Below, in pieces: positions 1 to 9,459 of a stretch of 64,000 bases of DNA. The stretch spans positions 124,001 to 188,000 of the forward strand of contig NZ_QSDR01000003.1 in NCBI RefSeq assembly GCF_003464085.1, read 5' to 3'. The position numbers and the translations under genes are program-made. The number at the start of each line of letters is the position of its first letter. Within the stretch, counting starts at the first letter, position 1. The notes under the pieces are model-generated. The model saw only the letters and a program-made list of their open reading frames with translations. It was not told the origin of the DNA and made no database searches. The stretch is from Clostridium sp. AM58-1XD (GTDB lineage Bacteria > Bacillota > Clostridia > Lachnospirales > Lachnospiraceae).

Positions 1-99
1 AATGCAGGGCCTGAGAATGAAGAATATGGAAAAGCCGAAGACGGCAATATCGGTTAATACAGCTGTAATTGAATTAAGAACAGGATGTTTTACGCTCAT
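1..99 (-). CDS. N-terminal fragment of a membrane protein (cut by window edge)
   Basis: Only the first 33 codons are present, starting at the ATG read from 99 on the minus strand and running off the left edge. A GAGGTATC ribosome-site-like stretch lies just before the ATG. The peptide starts MSVKHPVLNSITAV and soon becomes hydrophobic (TDIAVFGFSIFFIL), so it begins with a membrane segment. It sits 19 bases after the DUF58 gene. In MoxR-DUF58 operons the third gene is usually a multi-pass transglutaminase-like membrane protein; that identity is inferred from context only. Confidence 0.55.
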   Translation of the reverse strand, partial: MSVKHPVLNSITAVLTDIAVFGFSIFFILRPCI

Positions 100-118
100 A
101 TCAGATACCTCAAAGAAT

Positions 119-1396
119 TTACGCCTGTATGCCGGTCAGATCATCCTTATGGATGAGTTTCCAAGGACAGAATGGGTCTTTATCAGAAACCGAACAGGCA
201 ATAACCGTCGTCCGGTCCATTTTTGCAAGTACATCTGTAGAAATGGTCATAGCCGAAAAAGAATAAGTGATGATACAGAACGTTCCGAAATATATTGCAT
301 TTTCCATCAGCCTGTCATATGGAACGACTGCTTCTTCATCACGATACGAAACAGAGGCGAGAGAGTATAAAAGATTCTCAGGATCAGAACCATGTCTTGC
401 AGGATAATGAATTACGGCATTTTGATCGGGCAGTCCGGGTATAATCAGGCCGCAGCAGATTCCAGTGTCTGCCAGCCGCAGTATGCTGGAAGCGGTTATG
501 CTGATCATCTCTTCCAGCTCGTCGCTGAGAGGAGTCCATATGACGATATCTTCACAGGTCATGCTGTTTTTTTCCGACGTGTATGTACGGAATGATGATA
601 AATCTAAAAGAAATGTCATCATTTTTGGGAAGATGGTCTCATATATGTTTGTCATCATGATATTCTGCCCGGCAAGCTGCCGCCAGTTGACTTTCTTGAC
701 GGGATCCCCCGGCTGGTATACACGATTCATTTTCAGAAGAGTAATATCTTCCAGATAACCGTTATGGCCGGCTTCCGTGTCAGACGTACTCTGTGTTAAA
801 TCGTTGATTTGAACAGGCATGACAGCAGGATAGACGACAAAAACAGGCTGGATATCCAAGGAAACGGACTTTTCCTTGGCGCCGAGGCCGAAACCATCGC
901 CGGAAGCGGCCGAAGCCCTGGTAAATGTGCAGATCCCTCTGCGGACCGCCTTTAAAGGAATGTCCAGTTGGGATTCCTGATGCCATAGAAGCCACGATAA
1001 ACGGGCACAGGCTCCCGGAACTTCCTCGCCGGATGCCTCCTCAAATACCATTTTTGAATTTTCCTCATCAGCAGGTTCCACACACCCGTTTTTCGGAAGG
1101 GGAAAAAGGACCTCTACCCACATGAGAGGGAGGAATTTTCTGTTTGATATTTTGCATGACAGCTGAAAGGTACTGCCCGGAAAGGCACATACGCGGCTGT
1201 CTTTGATCTGGATATCCAGCCGTGACAGAGCGAATCTGTTCCAGAGCCAGGCCGCCAGAAACAGAAAGAAAAACAGGAGAAAGGTTCCGGCAGCTTCATT
1301 CAGTCCGTTGTAGTAAAACAGAACAGCCATGGCGGCCAGAATGCCGATTCCGATTGGATTGGCAAAATTACTCGTTAATTTACGGTTGCTTTCCAT
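119..1396 (-). CDS. DUF58 domain-containing membrane-anchored protein
   Basis: This 425-residue protein has two closely spaced membrane segments near residues 14-50, followed by a beta-rich stretch and a von Willebrand A-like DUF58 domain. The DUF58 signature YQPGDPVKKVNWRQLA is at about 227-242. Proteins of this family sit beside MoxR ATPases and are thought to act with them in cell-envelope assembly or stress, but the biochemical role is unknown. The ATG at 1396 has CGGAG upstream. It is the second gene of a minus-strand operon: MoxR ends 18 bases upstream and a further membrane protein starts 19 bases downstream. Confidence 0.85.
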   Translation of the reverse strand: MESNRKLTSNFANPIGIGILAAMAVLFYYNGLNEAAGTFLLFFFLFLAAWLWNRFALSRLDIQIKDSRVCAFPGSTFQLSCKISNRKFLPLMWVEVLFPLPKNGCVEPADEENSKMVFEEASGEEVPGACARLSWLLWHQESQLDIPLKAVRRGICTFTRASAASGDGFGLGAKEKSVSLDIQPVFVVYPAVMPVQINDLTQSTSDTEAGHNGYLEDITLLKMNRVYQPGDPVKKVNWRQLAGQNIMMTNIYETIFPKMMTFLLDLSSFRTYTSEKNSMTCEDIVIWTPLSDELEEMISITASSILRLADTGICCGLIIPGLPDQNAVIHYPARHGSDPENLLYSLASVSYRDEEAVVPYDRLMENAIYFGTFCIITYSFSAMTISTDVLAKMDRTTVIACSVSDKDPFCPWKLIHKDDLTGIQA

Positions 1397-1414
1397 AATC
1401 AGCTCCGTTCCATG

Positions 1415-2368
1415 TTATTTGGTGTCAGAAATTTCTGTAGAAGCGAGAATATCCTGAATGATGCTGTCAGACGAAGTACCGGAGAAACGGGCCTGGGACT
1501 TTAAGGTGATTCTGTGGCTCAGTACAGGGACTGCGATCGCTTTAATGTCGTCAGGCGTAACAAAACTGCGGCCTTCCATAGCTGCCCATGCCTTCCCTCC
1601 CTGAAACAGCGCTTTAGAAGCTCTGGGGCTGGCCCCTGTCTCCAAAAGCGGATGATTCCTTGTGGCATGGACAAGACTTACGATGTAGCGGCGTACGGCA
1701 GTGCTGACGTGTACACGGTCAATTTCCGCAAATACTTCTGCAAGACCTTCAGGTGACAGGACAGAATGAATTTCCGCATAAGGAACGGTATTTCCTAAAC
1801 GCTCCAGCATCAGATTTTCTTCTTCAGGACTTGGATATCCCAGGGACATTTTGATAAAAAAACGGTCCATCTGAGCGGCAGGAAGAGGGAAGGTGCTTTC
1901 ACGCTCCACCGGATTCTGAGTAGCCATGACGAAAAAAGGAGAGGGCAGCTTTAAAGATTCTCCGTCAATCGTAACCTGCTGTTCTTCCATCGCTTCCAGA
2001 AGGGCGGACTGGGTCCTTGGAATCGCGCGGTTGATCTCGTCAGCCAGGAGGATATTGGTAAACACAGGTCCCTTGCGCAGCTGAAAGTCTCCTGTTTTCT
2101 GATTGAATACAGTCATTCCAAGAATATCCGAAGGAAGGAGGTCCGGGGTAAACTGTATTCGGCAGAAGTCGCAGCTTAAAGCCAGTGAAAGCGTTTTGAT
2201 CAGAGTTGTTTTGCCGCTTCCGGGAAGATCATCCAGGAGGACGTGTCCTCCGGAAAATACGGCCATAACGAGCAAAGAAATCTGCTCTCGTTTGCCGATA
2301 ATAATCTGCTCGATTTCGTCTAAAAGCAGGTTTTTATAATGTTCTGCATTCTTTTGTGATTGATCCAT
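1415..2368 (-). CDS. MoxR family AAA+ ATPase
   Basis: The reading frame is open from 2443, but the ATG at 2368 (MDQSQKNAEH) is preceded by AGGAG at good spacing and gives 317 residues, normal for MoxR. The Walker A is PGSGKTT, the Walker B is LLADEINRA, and sensor 1 is ATQNP, with the AAA lid domain following. MoxR ATPases are chaperone-like proteins that act with vWA-domain partners; the DUF58 protein directly downstream is the expected partner. Conserved residues all look intact. The activated target cannot be told from sequence. Confidence 0.92.
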   Translation of the reverse strand: MDQSQKNAEHYKNLLLDEIEQIIIGKREQISLLVMAVFSGGHVLLDDLPGSGKTTLIKTLSLALSCDFCRIQFTPDLLPSDILGMTVFNQKTGDFQLRKGPVFTNILLADEINRAIPRTQSALLEAMEEQQVTIDGESLKLPSPFFVMATQNPVERESTFPLPAAQMDRFFIKMSLGYPSPEEENLMLERLGNTVPYAEIHSVLSPEGLAEVFAEIDRVHVSTAVRRYIVSLVHATRNHPLLETGASPRASKALFQGGKAWAAMEGRSFVTPDDIKAIAVPVLSHRITLKSQARFSGTSSDSIIQDILASTEISDTK

Positions 2369-2538
2369 AGCTGTAAGTCTCCTGAATTCTGTAGTTTGTG
2401 TATGCAATGTTTCTATTATATCAGTTTGAAAGGAAACCGTCAAAAGAACGGGGAAAAGTTCACAAATAATTCATAAGGCGGCAACAGTTCTTTTTGGACA
2501 AAAAACAGGATATATTGAAGTAAACTGTAACAGCCTGG

Positions 2539-3282
2539 ATGGTCATGGTGAAAAGAACATGGGCAGAGCCCCTGATGGGGATACTATTGTTGTTGGTTGT
2601 ATTTTTTGTCTCCAGGGAAGCCGGGATTATGACGTCCCAGGCAACTGCAGGGGCGCATGGAGAACGAGAACGAGCGGTTGTGGCGATCGACGTGGGTCAT
2701 GGGGGAAACGATCCTGGAAAGGTTGGGGTAGATAAGAGCCTAGAGAAGGACATCAATCTTCAGATCGCGAAAAAACTGAAAAAGTACCTGGAAAATTCAG
2801 ATATAGAAGTCGTTCTGACGAGAGAGGATGACAGGGGATTATACAGTGAAAAAGACAGCAGAAAAAAGATGGCCGATATGAAAAAGAGAGTAGAAGTGAT
2901 TGAAAAGGCCAAACCTGATCTTGTGGTCAGCATCCATCAGAACAGCTACCACCAGGAAAATGTATCCGGCGGGCAGGTTTTTTACTATGGAAGGTCTGAA
3001 AAGGGTAAAAAGCTGGCTGAAATTATACAAAAACGATTTGACTATGTGCTGGGGGAGAAGAACACAAGATTTGCGAAAGCCAATGACAGCTATTATCTGC
3101 TTCTTCACGTGAAGGAGCCTATTGTAATTGTAGAATGCGGATTCCTTTCCAACTGGGAAGAATCAGCAAAACTGAACTCTGAAGAATACCAGGACCGTCT
3201 GGCATGGACGATCCATATGGGAATCATGGAATTTCTGAATGATAAAACGGCCCCGCCCAAGGCTGAGAATGGAAATAAATAA
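2539..3282 (+). CDS. N-acetylmuramoyl-L-alanine amidase, CwlD-like
   Basis: The 247-residue protein has a single membrane segment or uncleaved signal at about residues 10-27 and then an Amidase_3 catalytic domain. The zinc-site motifs are visible: AIDVGHGGNDPG (His), VSIHQNSY (His) and IVECGFLSN (Glu). Size and architecture fit CwlD, which cleaves stem peptides from muramic acid and, in spore formers, is needed for muramic-delta-lactam in the spore cortex. Whether this organism sporulates cannot be told here. The ATG at 2539 has only a weak ribosome site; an in-frame ATG at 2545 is an equal alternative. It stands alone, divergent from the MoxR operon. Confidence 0.88.
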   Translation: MVMVKRTWAEPLMGILLLLVVFFVSREAGIMTSQATAGAHGERERAVVAIDVGHGGNDPGKVGVDKSLEKDINLQIAKKLKKYLENSDIEVVLTREDDRGLYSEKDSRKKMADMKKRVEVIEKAKPDLVVSIHQNSYHQENVSGGQVFYYGRSEKGKKLAEIIQKRFDYVLGEKNTRFAKANDSYYLLLHVKEPIVIVECGFLSNWEESAKLNSEEYQDRLAWTIHMGIMEFLNDKTAPPKAENGNK

Positions 3283-3360
3283 CCAAACAATTCTGGACTT
3301 CTAAAATTATCAATGGTAAAATATCCCTATTGGTGTTTTCAACGGTCTGGAGGATAAAAG

Positions 3361-4305
3361 ATGATTATACATTCGATACAAAGTGTTTTGTCGCTTGTAA
3401 TGATGATGGCTGTGGGATTTGTCATTACCAGGAAACCCTGGTTCGGCAAGGCAGGTGAAAGCTTTCTCTCAAAGCTGTGCATGCAGGTGGCAATCCCGTT
3501 TTTAATGATAGTTAACGTCTATGATACATGTCCTACAAGGGAAGAGCTTGTAGCTCTTCTGAAATTTTTCCCGATCCCATTTCTGATGATCCTGTTCTTT
3601 CTGATCGTAGGTTCGGTTGTTGCAAAGATTCTAAAAGTACATGTCAGAAGAATCGGGGCGTTTGTCAATGTTATAGGATTTTCCAATACGGTTTTCGTAG
3701 GGTTTCCCATCGTGGAATCCATTCTGGGCGAGCAGGCGCTTCCCATCGCCATGAGCTATTATATCGCTAATACCATTTTATTCTGGACTGCGGGCGCCTG
3801 GCTGCTGAGAAGGGACAGCAATCCCGGGGCTCCCATATTTACTTTCGAAAACGTAAAAAAGATGTTTTCCATGCCGATTATCGGATTTTTGTTCGGAATT
3901 ACCCTAGTCATTCTGAACGTAACCATACCGGACTGGATTTTCAGCCCCATTAAACAGGTGGGTAAGACAGCAACGCCGCTGGCCATGATCGTAATCGGAA
4001 GTATTCTGAGAAATATCAACCTGAAAGAGCTGAAGATGTCCAGAGACATTGTTGTGCTGATGATAAACCGATTTATTGTATCTCCAGTGGTTATGCTGGG
4101 AGTCCTGCTTCTGCTTCCGATCAGTGATATGGCAAAACAGGTTTATCTGATTCTGGTAATTATGCCCGCAATGACACAATTTGGAATCCTGGCAAAGGAA
4201 TCCGGCGCGGACTATGAATTCTGTACCGTCCTTATCGCTGTAACGACTGTAATCAGCATGGCCGTAGTGCCGGTTTATACGGTGCTGCTGGGGATTATTT
4301 TTTAA
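3361..4305 (+). CDS. AEC family transporter (auxin efflux carrier type)
   Basis: This 314-residue protein is almost entirely hydrophobic with about ten membrane segments, in the usual two halves of the AEC/bile-acid-type fold. The first half holds the typical NVIGFSNTVFVGFP segment at about 107-120. Bacterial AEC proteins are thought to export small organic acids such as malate, but the substrate is not shown by the sequence. The ATG at 3361 follows GGAGGATAAAAG. No regulator is adjacent. A truncated reading frame begins immediately after its TAA, suggesting a rearrangement at this gene's 3' end. Confidence 0.88.
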   Translation: MIIHSIQSVLSLVMMMAVGFVITRKPWFGKAGESFLSKLCMQVAIPFLMIVNVYDTCPTREELVALLKFFPIPFLMILFFLIVGSVVAKILKVHVRRIGAFVNVIGFSNTVFVGFPIVESILGEQALPIAMSYYIANTILFWTAGAWLLRRDSNPGAPIFTFENVKKMFSMPIIGFLFGITLVILNVTIPDWIFSPIKQVGKTATPLAMIVIGSILRNINLKELKMSRDIVVLMINRFIVSPVVMLGVLLLLPISDMAKQVYLILVIMPAMTQFGILAKESGADYEFCTVLIAVTTVISMAVVPVYTVLLGIIF

Positions 4306-5082
4306 CTATTTATAGAGGGTATTCAGTTTCAGGCAAATTTTGAGGAATACCAGTTCTTCGTTACGCAGGAAGATTACGCGGAGTTGGTTACCGATGCAGG
4401 CGATGTTTACAACTATAATATTATGACGACCCGCTACAAAAAGGGAGACGGCATTCATGTTGCAAATGTCTGCTCCGGTAATGTGATAGTATCCGTATAC
4501 GCCGACTTCCGGAAGGAAGATGAGGCGGAGCGTTCTTTGGAAGAAATAGAGCGTATACTGCGCAGCCTGAAAATTGACGAAACAGAGGCGCTGGAATCGT
4601 TCCCGTCAGATGCCGGAGAAGAGGGCATGCAGGTGGTTGGAAATGAAACCGTGGGGTATGTTTCGGTTCCAGACACATGGGTGAAATTTACTGATTTGGA
4701 CGGCGGAACAGATTTCCAATATTCAAATATAGAAGGTACGGCTATTATTACGATGAATATTTTTGACACGAAAGGCCTTTCGGACGAGCAAAAAGCAGCA
4801 CTGGATACAAGGAGTGCTGCCAGTTCCGTATGGTATAATTTAGAAAATAATGATGTTACGAATATTTCCGGGGCTACAGTTAAGATCGGTACATATGACG
4901 CTCTTCAGGTTTACGGGTCGTTCACCAGTGAAGACCATGGCCTGGCAAGCTATATCGTCTGCTGGATATTTGAAGATGAAAACGGCATTATGCATTACGT
5001 TTCCGCAGAAGCTCCGGTGGAGTCTGCCTCGGAAGTAGTTTCTTATGTGGAAAGCTCATTTACGCTTACTCTAAAAGAGTGA
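4306..5082 (+). pseudogene. 5'-truncated gene for a protein with two related domains
   Basis: The frame is open from the codon after the AEC stop (LFIEGIQFQANFEEYQ) to the TAG at 5080-5082. There is no ATG with a ribosome site; the first usable start is a TTG at 4384. The stretch before that TTG already looks like protein (FEEYQFFVTQEDYAEL), so the beginning of the gene seems to be missing. The product has two similar alpha/beta units, one ending near LEEIERILRSLKI and one ending in VVSYVESSFTLTLKE, joined by an acidic linker. I do not recognise a named family. It could be the rump of a larger secreted lipoprotein, or a short protein started from TTG. Confidence 0.5.
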
Positions 5083-5265
5083 GCATATCAATTATTTCAT
5101 GGCTATTCATGATTATCACCTCCCGTAAAGGAAAACATATCTCAATATATCTAAAAAATGTGGTTTGTATATCGAGCCCATACACAGTCTTTTATATCCC
5201 ATACTATATGCTATCATATATTTCTATTGAACGGTACGTGATGAAAGCGGTTTAGTAGGAAAATA
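5083..5265. other. Short intergenic stretch with a 14-codon minus-strand reading frame
   Basis: The region is AT-rich and separates two convergent genes. On the minus strand an excellent ribosome site (GGGAGGTGATAATC) precedes an ATG at 5110, but the frame stops after 14 codons (MNSHEIIDMLTLLE, 5066-5110), inside the end of the truncated gene. It could be the preserved 5' end of a gene whose remainder was deleted. No clear terminator is visible. Confidence 0.35.
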
Positions 5266-7547
5266 TCAGGACGGTTCTTTTAAAGCGGTTAAAGCCTGGC
5301 TGCGGTACTGGCCTGGAGATGTCCCCTCATACTGCTTGAAGAGGCGCATAAAAGAGCGGACATTGTTAAAACCGACCTGGAAACCGACCTGTTCCACTGT
5401 CATCTGTGTATCCTCCAGAAGACGTTTTGCCCGGTTGATCCGAAGCGTATTCAGATATTCTACGAAACCAATGTTCAGGTGTTTTTTAAACAGGCGGCTG
5501 ACATAAGAGGGACTCATCTGGCTGTAGTCGGCCAGATCCTGCAGGGAGATATCTTCTCCGAGATGCGTCCGGACGTACTCTTTCAGGCGCTCAATGGTTT
5601 TGTCGGAGCGCTGGCGATTAAAGGACTCCACGCAGGAGGCGGCCGTGCCCGCCGTATTTTTCAGGAGCATCTGGATATCACCGATGGTGGCACAGGAGTT
5701 CAGCGCTTTATAGAATATCGTAAGTTCCGGATGACTGTCCAGATCGATCTCCAGACTGATCAGGATTTCCAGAATCTGGTTCATTATGTGAGAAGCTGTT
5801 ATGGAGACATCGTTATAAGAAGCAGAATACTGGCGCATGTTCTGATAGATATTCATGCAAGGCTCTTCTACGGCAGCAGGAGAGCCGGTTCTGACGGCCT
5901 GCAGGAGGGCTTCTTCCAGCTTTGTATTCAGGTAGTACACCGTATGGGAAGGGGAAGCGGTTGCGCCGGCCGCTGTCCCCGACGGGTTATACTGCTGAAA
6001 TTTTAAGGATTCTTGTGCTTCTCGATAGGAATAGGGAAGATCAGAAATTGATTCGTATGTATTTCCGCCGTTTATCAGCAGAGGAAACGGAAGGTTCTCC
6101 GCAGCTCGTTTTAGAGTAGATAGGATTGTGAGAAGCACGCGGTTTTCGGAATCCTTGCTGTTAATGACAAGCGACCAGGAAAAGCGGTTTAAGTGAAGCA
6201 GCGCATATGGGCAGGAGCCGGCGGCTTCATTTACGAGGCCGGATATCTGGCAGCTGTGAAGCAGCTGGGTCTGTTCGTCAAATTGTTGAATGTAATTCTC
6301 ATAATTTGATATCAGCAGAATAATTACGCCGTAGCCAAAGGGTGAAAAATCTTCACGGATAAAATCTAATTTGGTCTCTATTTCTTCCGGGGTCATCGGT
6401 TCCCCAAGAATCAGGCTGAAGAAAAAATTATCTTTTACGGCCGGCCTGAGCTGATCGATGGTGGTATGCATATTCTGATTGGCTTCCTTCATGGAGCTGT
6501 ATGCATTGTGAATATACTGATATTCATCAGAACATTCCCTGGAACTGTCTCCCCCCTGAACGAGAGAAACGAGGCCTCTCAGCGGTTTATAAAGTTTCTT
6601 TGCAGCAAAGAATGAAAGCAAAAAAGAAATTGGAAGAGCCGCGGCGGCCAGAGCCATGAGAAGCCGGGATATATGACGGTATTGTTTAAAAAAAATAGGC
6701 ATGGAGGAAGTGCCGACATACCTCCAACCGGTTACAGGAGATATGGCATGAAGCACGACAAGGTCGTCCGGATCAGCCTTAAAGATAAATGTTCCGGAAT
6801 TAGAAGCAAGCTCCTTTTGAAAGTCGCTGTCTATCTGCCAGCTTACCTGATCCGGATTTTGGGCGTAGAGACTGGATTGGTCCAGGTCGTATACATTGAT
6901 CTGCAGAGCGGACTCCGGCCTGTTGGCGGAAAAGAGAAAATCCCTGTCCATATTGAGAATCAGACATCCAAGACTCCCTTTGGAATCAAGGGGGATATTC
7001 TGATAAAAGGTGAGGCAATTTTCCAGACCATTTGAATCGGGCGTATGAATTACATTTTTCCGCACGACCATCGAAGCATATTTTTTTCTGAATACAGGTC
7101 CAGAGCAGGTTTGTCATAAAAATGAAAATACCGGTAGCCTTTGTTTTCAGAAGACAGGACGAGTCCGGCGAAATTGGAATACAGATATGCATAGTAAATG
7201 CCGTTGTCCGATTTCTGGATATCATTTAAGTATTTCATAATCTGGGTATTCCTTGATATTTCAGAAAACGTCGGCTGGAGGATGAAGGAAAGAACGGAAG
7301 CATTGGTGGCAACGCGGACCATTTCTTCCTGAACGGATAAAATCTGATTGTCGATATTGTTCATGTACTGCGTTAACGCCCTCTGACTGGAGCTGTAGCT
7401 TTCGCTCTTCCAGAACTGTTCGGACAGGTTGGCAAAAAGCAGAGAGATGCACAAAAGAGGAATAACGGAAATGAGGGACAGCAGGATAAAGGTTTTTAAA
7501 AATACATGGTGGGAAAAGGAAAAATAATGTTTCAGTCTGTTTATCAT
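5266..7547 (-). CDS. AraC family regulator with extracellular Cache-type sensor (frameshifted in this sequence)
   Basis: Two minus-strand frames form one gene of about 760 residues. The N-terminal part (from the ATG at 7547, behind GGGAGG) has a membrane segment and an extracytoplasmic sensor. The second part continues that sensor, has a second membrane segment (LLMALAAAALPISFLLSFF), a cytoplasmic linker and a C-terminal pair of AraC helix-turn-helices (DISLQDLADYSQMSPSYVSRLF; GFNNVRSFMRLFKQYEG). The frames join at a run of seven T (7081-7087); one more base restores continuous reading through KKYASMVVRK. It is divergent from the TRAP transporter and probably activates it. Without the indel it would be an ordinary ligand-sensing regulator. 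Confidence 0.85.
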
Positions 7548-7777
7548 TTCGTAAACGCCTCCCAAAGGGTAATGTCAGAATTATGGCAATATTATAGCAA
7601 CAACAGGACAAAAATGAAAGTACAGGAAGAAAAAACAGCCATGACAATTTATGCACATATGACAAAAATGGAACAATAATGCGGATTATACAGGATAAAA
7701 CGCACCAAAAAAGCAAGTCTGCCGAATAATGGAAGGAGACAGGTAAAATAGTGCCGGGCGGAGGAAAGAATTGTCAA

Positions 7778-7829
7778 TTGTAAGGAATTTTAAAATCCGA
7801 TATAGTAAGGACAGCCGATCAAGCTTGAT
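7778..7829 (+). promoter_or_regulatory. Promoter of the TRAP operon with a 12-bp palindrome
   Basis: A -35 box TTGTAA (7778-7783) and -10 box TATAGT (7801-7806) are 17 bases apart in the regulator-dctP gap. Just downstream of the expected start lies the perfect palindrome ATCAAGCTTGAT (7818-7829), a possible operator. The dctP ribosome site AGGAGAGG follows before the ATG at 7868. The rest of the 320-base gap holds no further gene. Confidence 0.5.
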
Positions 7830-7867
7830 GGAACAAATTAAAAAATGTATCAGGAGAGGAAGACGAT

Positions 7868-8946
7868 ATGATGAAAAAAAGAAGTATTTTAAGCGGAATT
7901 TTGATTGCCTCCATGGCTGGTAGCCTTCTGGCAGGATGTGCAAATTATTCGGGATCAGTTGATAATATGACGGAGGCTCCGAAAGAGGCGGAGCAGGAAA
8001 AGACGGAATCATCTTCTGCGAATCCGGATGCAGTTCCGATTAAGATTGCAAATTTCCTGGCTGATACGCATCCGATAAATGTGGCTCTGCAGTCTACATT
8101 GAAACCGATGCTGGAAGAGAAAACACAGGGAAGATATACACTTGAGATTTATTCCAACAGTGTTCTGGGCGGTGAAAAAGAGATTACGGAAGCGGCAAAG
8201 ATGGGAACCATTGAAGTCGGAGTAGCAGGTGTACAGATGTCAGACCAGTTTCCCAAGTTAAAGGTGCTGGATTTTCCATGGGTATTCGACGATGTAGACA
8301 GCAGCTGCGAGGCACTGAACACGCCGGAAATTATGGAAGAGATCACAGAAGATGTGAAGTCTACAGGACTTTTATGTAAAGGCTTTGCGCTGAACGGCGT
8401 GCGTTCCATATCCAACAGCAAGCATCCGATCAATTCCGTTGAGGACTGCAAGGGAATCAAGCTGCGCGTTCCGGAAGTTACTCATTTTGTAGATAATGCA
8501 AAGGCTCTTGGATTTAACGTTGTTACGATGTCTATGTCGGAAATTTTTACGGCGCTTCAGCAGGGCGTAATCGATGGACAGGAAAACCCGCCTACAACGC
8601 TGCTTACGAGCGGATGGTATGAAGTTCAGGATTATCTTGCCCTCACCCGCCATCAGGTAACGTATCAGTGCTGGCAGTCAATCAGAAGTTTTATGAAGGA
8701 ATGACTCCGGAAGACCAGAAGGCATTTGACGAATGCTGTGCAGCTTATGTAAAAGAGGTAAAGAGGCTTTACAAAGAGACGGAAGAAGCCGACATCAATA
8801 CGCTGAAGGAAAAGGGAGTGGAGGTAACAGAAGTAGACAGAGCTCCGTTTAAGGCAATCGGTGAAACGGTAATTGAAAAGTACTGCGGAGAATATCCGGA
8901 TTTTAAGGCAATGCTGGACAAGCTTCATGAAATGGGAGCGAAATAA
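7868..8946 (+). CDS. dctP: TRAP transporter substrate-binding lipoprotein DctP (frameshifted in this sequence)
   Basis: The first frame starts MMKKRSILSG with a lipoprotein signal (lipobox LLAGC near residue 24), followed by a DctP-family periplasmic-binding fold (SNSVLGGEKE, IKLRVPEV, GVIDGQENP). It breaks at about 8668, where a second frame continues with VNQKFYEGMTPEDQKAFDE, the normal end of the family, to the TAA at 8946. Adding one G at the CAG/GTG joint gives a full-length protein of about 359 residues. It binds the solute and delivers it to the DctQ-DctM membrane complex. The solute is usually an organic acid or sugar acid; it cannot be named from sequence. Confidence 0.87.
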
Positions 8947-8965
8947 GGAAAAGGATGGCTGTAAT

Positions 8966-9459
8966 ATGGAAGAGAAGAAAAAGAAGGGCATAAGCGGCCA
9001 TGGGATTTTCGTAATGGAGAATCTGATATTTCTGATGTTTCTCGTAATGGTCGTAATCGTATTTGTTAATGTAGTTGGGAGATTCTTTTTTCAGAAAGGA
9101 ATTACGGAGTCGGAAGAGCTGGCAAAAATCCTGTTTGTATGGATTACTTTTATAGGTACGGTTCTCTGCTTTTATGAAGGAAAGCATATTGCCGTGGATG
9201 TGCTGCTGATCTTCCTTCCGCCGAAAATCAGAAAAGTATTTGACGTAGTGAGCAATCTGCTCGTTACTGTAATTCTGGCACTCGTTGCATGGTATGGGAT
9301 CAGCTTTGTAAAAACCAGCTTTGGAATGGTATCGCCTCTGACCAAGATTCCTCAGCCGGTGATCCATCTGATACTTCCGGTCAGCTTTGTGATAATGATC
9401 GCTATGAATATCAGGATCTGATTGATATTCTGAGATGCGTAAAGGAGGATGAAAAATGA
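8966..9459 (+). CDS. dctQ: TRAP transporter small membrane subunit DctQ (frameshifted near its end)
   Basis: The ATG at 8966 (MEEKKKKG) follows AAAGGATGG. The protein has four membrane segments and the DctQ-typical ESEELAKILFVWITFIG. In the sequence as given it stops at 9421 after MNIRI, but the -1 frame continues YEYQDLIDILRCVKEDEK and stops at 9457-9459, overlapping the dctM ATG in the ATGA arrangement expected for coupled TRAP genes. One extra T near 9402-9404 would join the frames, giving about 164 residues. DctQ bridges DctM and the binding protein in sodium-driven uptake. Confidence 0.83.

Noticed and set aside
7081..7087. Programmed ribosomal frameshift in the AraC regulator
   Set aside because: No stimulatory structure or ribosome-site-like stimulator was recognised, and six other genes show the same one-base loss.
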